Below are positions 22,642-24,001 of a stretch of 24,001 nucleotides of DNA, in pieces. Within the stretch, counting starts at the first letter, position 1, and every line of letters starts with the position of its first letter. The stretch is from assembly GCA_934565615.1 (NCBI GenBank), contig CAKTIH010000016.1, forward strand, positions 1 to 24,001. Reading direction: 5' to 3'. A program made the position numbers and the translations under genes. The notes beneath the pieces are model-generated. The model made no database searches. It was not told the DNA's origin and saw only the letters and a list, made by a program, of their open reading frames with translations. This DNA is from an uncultured Oscillospiraceae bacterium (GTDB taxonomy: Bacteria; Bacillota; Clostridia; Oscillospirales; Oscillospiraceae).

Positions 22642-23838
22642 TCAGATGATGTTGAGAGTGAGGTTGCTCCAATCCTGCTCGAGGTTTGCCTCGTAGTCAG
22701 CATCGATGGTGAGCTCACCGGAAACGACCTTCTGGAACAGGTCTTCGTACTCTTCAACGGTGTAGTTGGTCATGCTCCAGGTTGCGGTGGGCAGACCGAC
22801 TGCGTTCTCATTGACGCCCAGAGAGGTGGCCTCGCCGCCGATCTCGGACCAGGTGCCGTCATAGACCTTTGCGATGGCCCACTTGGTGGCGTCTGCAAGA
22901 CCCTTCATAGCGGAGGTGACAACGGTGTCAGACTCGAAGGACTGGTCAACGTCAACGCCGACAACAGCTGCGTCGTTAGCGGAAGCGGCTGCTGCAACGG
23001 ACTGGAACATGGAACCGCCGCAGGCGAAGATGATCTCGGTGCCGGTCTCATACCAGCCGGAAGCCATTGCCTGGAGTTCCTGAGAAGCGGAGAAGGATGC
23101 GCCGTACTCCCAAGAGTAGTTGACTTCGACATTGACGCCCATTTCAGCAGCTGCTGCATTTGCGCCCTCGACGAAGCCGTAGCCGTAACGGCAGCATGCC
23201 GGGTTGGTGCCGCCGCCGCCGCCGGTGAAGCCGAGCTTGGTGTAGCCTTCCTTAACAACAGCGTAGCCTGCGAAGTAGCCGCACTGCTCTTCCTTGAAGG
23301 CGATGCCTGCGATGTTGTCAAGACCGTCGAATGCCCAGCCGTCGATGAAGATAAAGTCAACATCGGTGAACTCGGCAGCAGCCTTTGCAAGAGCGTTGCC
23401 CTGCATGAAGCCTGCGCAGACAACGACCTTTGCGCCGCCGTCAACAGCTGCCTTCATTGCATCGTAACGGTCGTCATCAGTTGCCTGATCGCCGTTTGCG
23501 GGCTGATAGTACTTGTAGCTCAGGCCGTTCTCGGCAGCGTAGAGCTTAACGCCGTCGAAAGTGCCCTGGTTGAAGGACTTGTCCTTCAGCTGGCCGACGT
23601 CGGTGACGAAAGCGAGCTCATACTTGCCGTCAGCGGAAGTCATGTTGTCGTCGATATCGTCAGCGGAGAGAGCAGCGGGAGCCTCGGTTGCGGGGGCTTC
23701 GGTAGCCTCTGCGGCAGGAGCCTCGGTTGCGGGCTCAGCTGCGGGAGCTTCGGTGGCAGCGGGAGCAGCGGATTCGCCGCAGGCGGCCAGAGCAAAGACC
23801 ATGCACAGAGCGAGAACCAGTGCGAGAATCTTTTTCAT
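22642..23838 (-). CDS. BMP-family nucleoside-binding lipoprotein
   Basis: A 398-residue substrate-binding lipoprotein. A lipoprotein signal peptide (MKKILALVLALCMVFALAAC) leads to lipid-anchored C20. A flexible Ala/Pro/Thr/Glu linker at about 22-58 is followed by the BMP fold. Ligand-site motifs of the BMP/PnrA group are TDVGQLKDKSFNQGTFDG and GVDVDQS. The start is ATG 23838 with GGAGG at 7 bases; 30 upstream in-frame codons are promoter and leader. BMP proteins bind purine and pyrimidine nucleosides, and the ATPase and permeases follow. The nearby psuG makes pseudouridine a plausible ligand (inference); guanosine, adenosine or uridine are alternatives. A Cys-Cys pair in NPACCRYGYG is unusual for this family. 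Confidence 0.95.
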   Translation of the reverse strand: MKKILALVLALCMVFALAACGESAAPAATEAPAAEPATEAPAAEATEAPATEAPAALSADDIDDNMTSADGKYELAFVTDVGQLKDKSFNQGTFDGVKLYAAENGLSYKYYQPANGDQATDDDRYDAMKAAVDGGAKVVVCAGFMQGNALAKAAAEFTDVDFIFIDGWAFDGLDNIAGIAFKEEQCGYFAGYAVVKEGYTKLGFTGGGGGTNPACCRYGYGFVEGANAAAAEMGVNVEVNYSWEYGASFSASQELQAMASGWYETGTEIIFACGGSMFQSVAAAASANDAAVVGVDVDQSFESDTVVTSAMKGLADATKWAIAKVYDGTWSEIGGEATSLGVNENAVGLPTATWSMTNYTVEEYEDLFQKVVSGELTIDADYEANLEQDWSNLTLNII

Positions 23839-23863
23839 GATTTTTCCTCCATTAAAATTTGTT

Positions 23864-23884
23864 TGACAATTTATGTAATTGTCA
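23864..23884. promoter_or_regulatory. Palindrome in the leader of the BMP gene, candidate operator
   Basis: Arms 23864-23871 and 23877-23884 are a perfect 8-bp inverted repeat with a 5-base centre. It lies between the -10 box and the ribosome binding site, just after the expected start of transcription. A repressor site is the usual meaning of such placement. No familiar regulator box was recognised. Confidence 0.5.
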
Positions 23885-23898
23885 TCAGTACACTCGGC

Positions 23899-23928
23899 AG
23901 TATAACACAAACCCGTGCAACAAATCAA
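23899..23928 (-). promoter_or_regulatory. Sigma-A promoter of the BMP lipoprotein gene
   Basis: On the minus strand TTGATT (23923-23928), an 18-base spacer and TATACT (23899-23904). Transcription would start near 23892, giving a leader of about 54 bases that contains the palindrome. Confidence 0.7.
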
Positions 23929-24001
23929 GACCTGCTAAGAAAAGTCAAGTAGAAATTTTAAGATAATGCGGTGTGCAAAAAGGGCACAGCAAACCAAGCC
24001 G

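Noticed and set aside
23839..23898. A purine or other nucleoside-type riboswitch in the lipoprotein leader
   Set aside because: The leader is about 54 bases and holds only a simple palindrome, too short for a known aptamer plus expression platform.

Overview
The window reads as a Clostridia (Firmicutes) chromosome carrying the right-hand part of an integrated mobile element. Most genes have strong AGGAGG-type ribosome binding sites and many have clean sigma-A promoters. The lipoprotein carries an Ala/Pro/Thr/Glu linker of a kind common in gut Clostridia. The chromosomal part (from about 9550) looks GC-richer than the element cargo (about 500-5900). A gut Oscillospirales/Lachnospirales-type host is an inference.

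Region 1 (1 to about 9548) is mobile-element DNA whose left end lies outside the window. It holds a small XRE regulator (160-504) and a cargo operon on the minus strand: ABC ATPase (5006-5755), FtsX/BceB-type permease (2983-4995), membrane histidine kinase (1283-2845) and LuxR-type response regulator (694-1311). This looks like an antimicrobial-peptide sensing and detoxification module with an unusual ComP/NarL-type two-component pair. Two related inverted repeats, at 5813-5856 and 2942-2977, precede the ABC genes and the kinase gene. On the plus strand follows the recombination module: a sigma-like regulator, a Tn916 ORF8-like protein, a long non-coding leader, tnpW and a TnpX-type large serine recombinase ending at 9454.

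The element boundary can be read from the interrupted host gene. On the minus strand, a ribosome binding site and TTG at 9578 begin a low-molecular-weight protein tyrosine phosphatase. It follows the family as far as the start of the phosphate loop and then turns into element sequence near 9548. The recombinase therefore appears to have integrated into the active-site codons of that gene.

Region 2 (9549-11200) has an ECF sigma factor and a coupled membrane anti-sigma-like protein. Region 3 (11225-17106) is a five-gene minus-strand operon from one strong promoter: GT2 glycosyltransferase, Wzx-type flippase, a second paralogous GT2, ATP-grasp ligase and DegT-type sugar aminotransferase. It looks like a small surface-glycan assembly or decoration system. 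Region 4 (17188-17484) is a short coiled-coil protein of unknown role. Region 5 (17563-23928) is a nucleoside salvage locus: BMP lipoprotein, NupO/P/Q-type ABC importer and psuG (pseudouridine-5'-phosphate glycosidase). Together these suggest uptake and breakdown of pseudouridine; no psuK kinase is present in the window.
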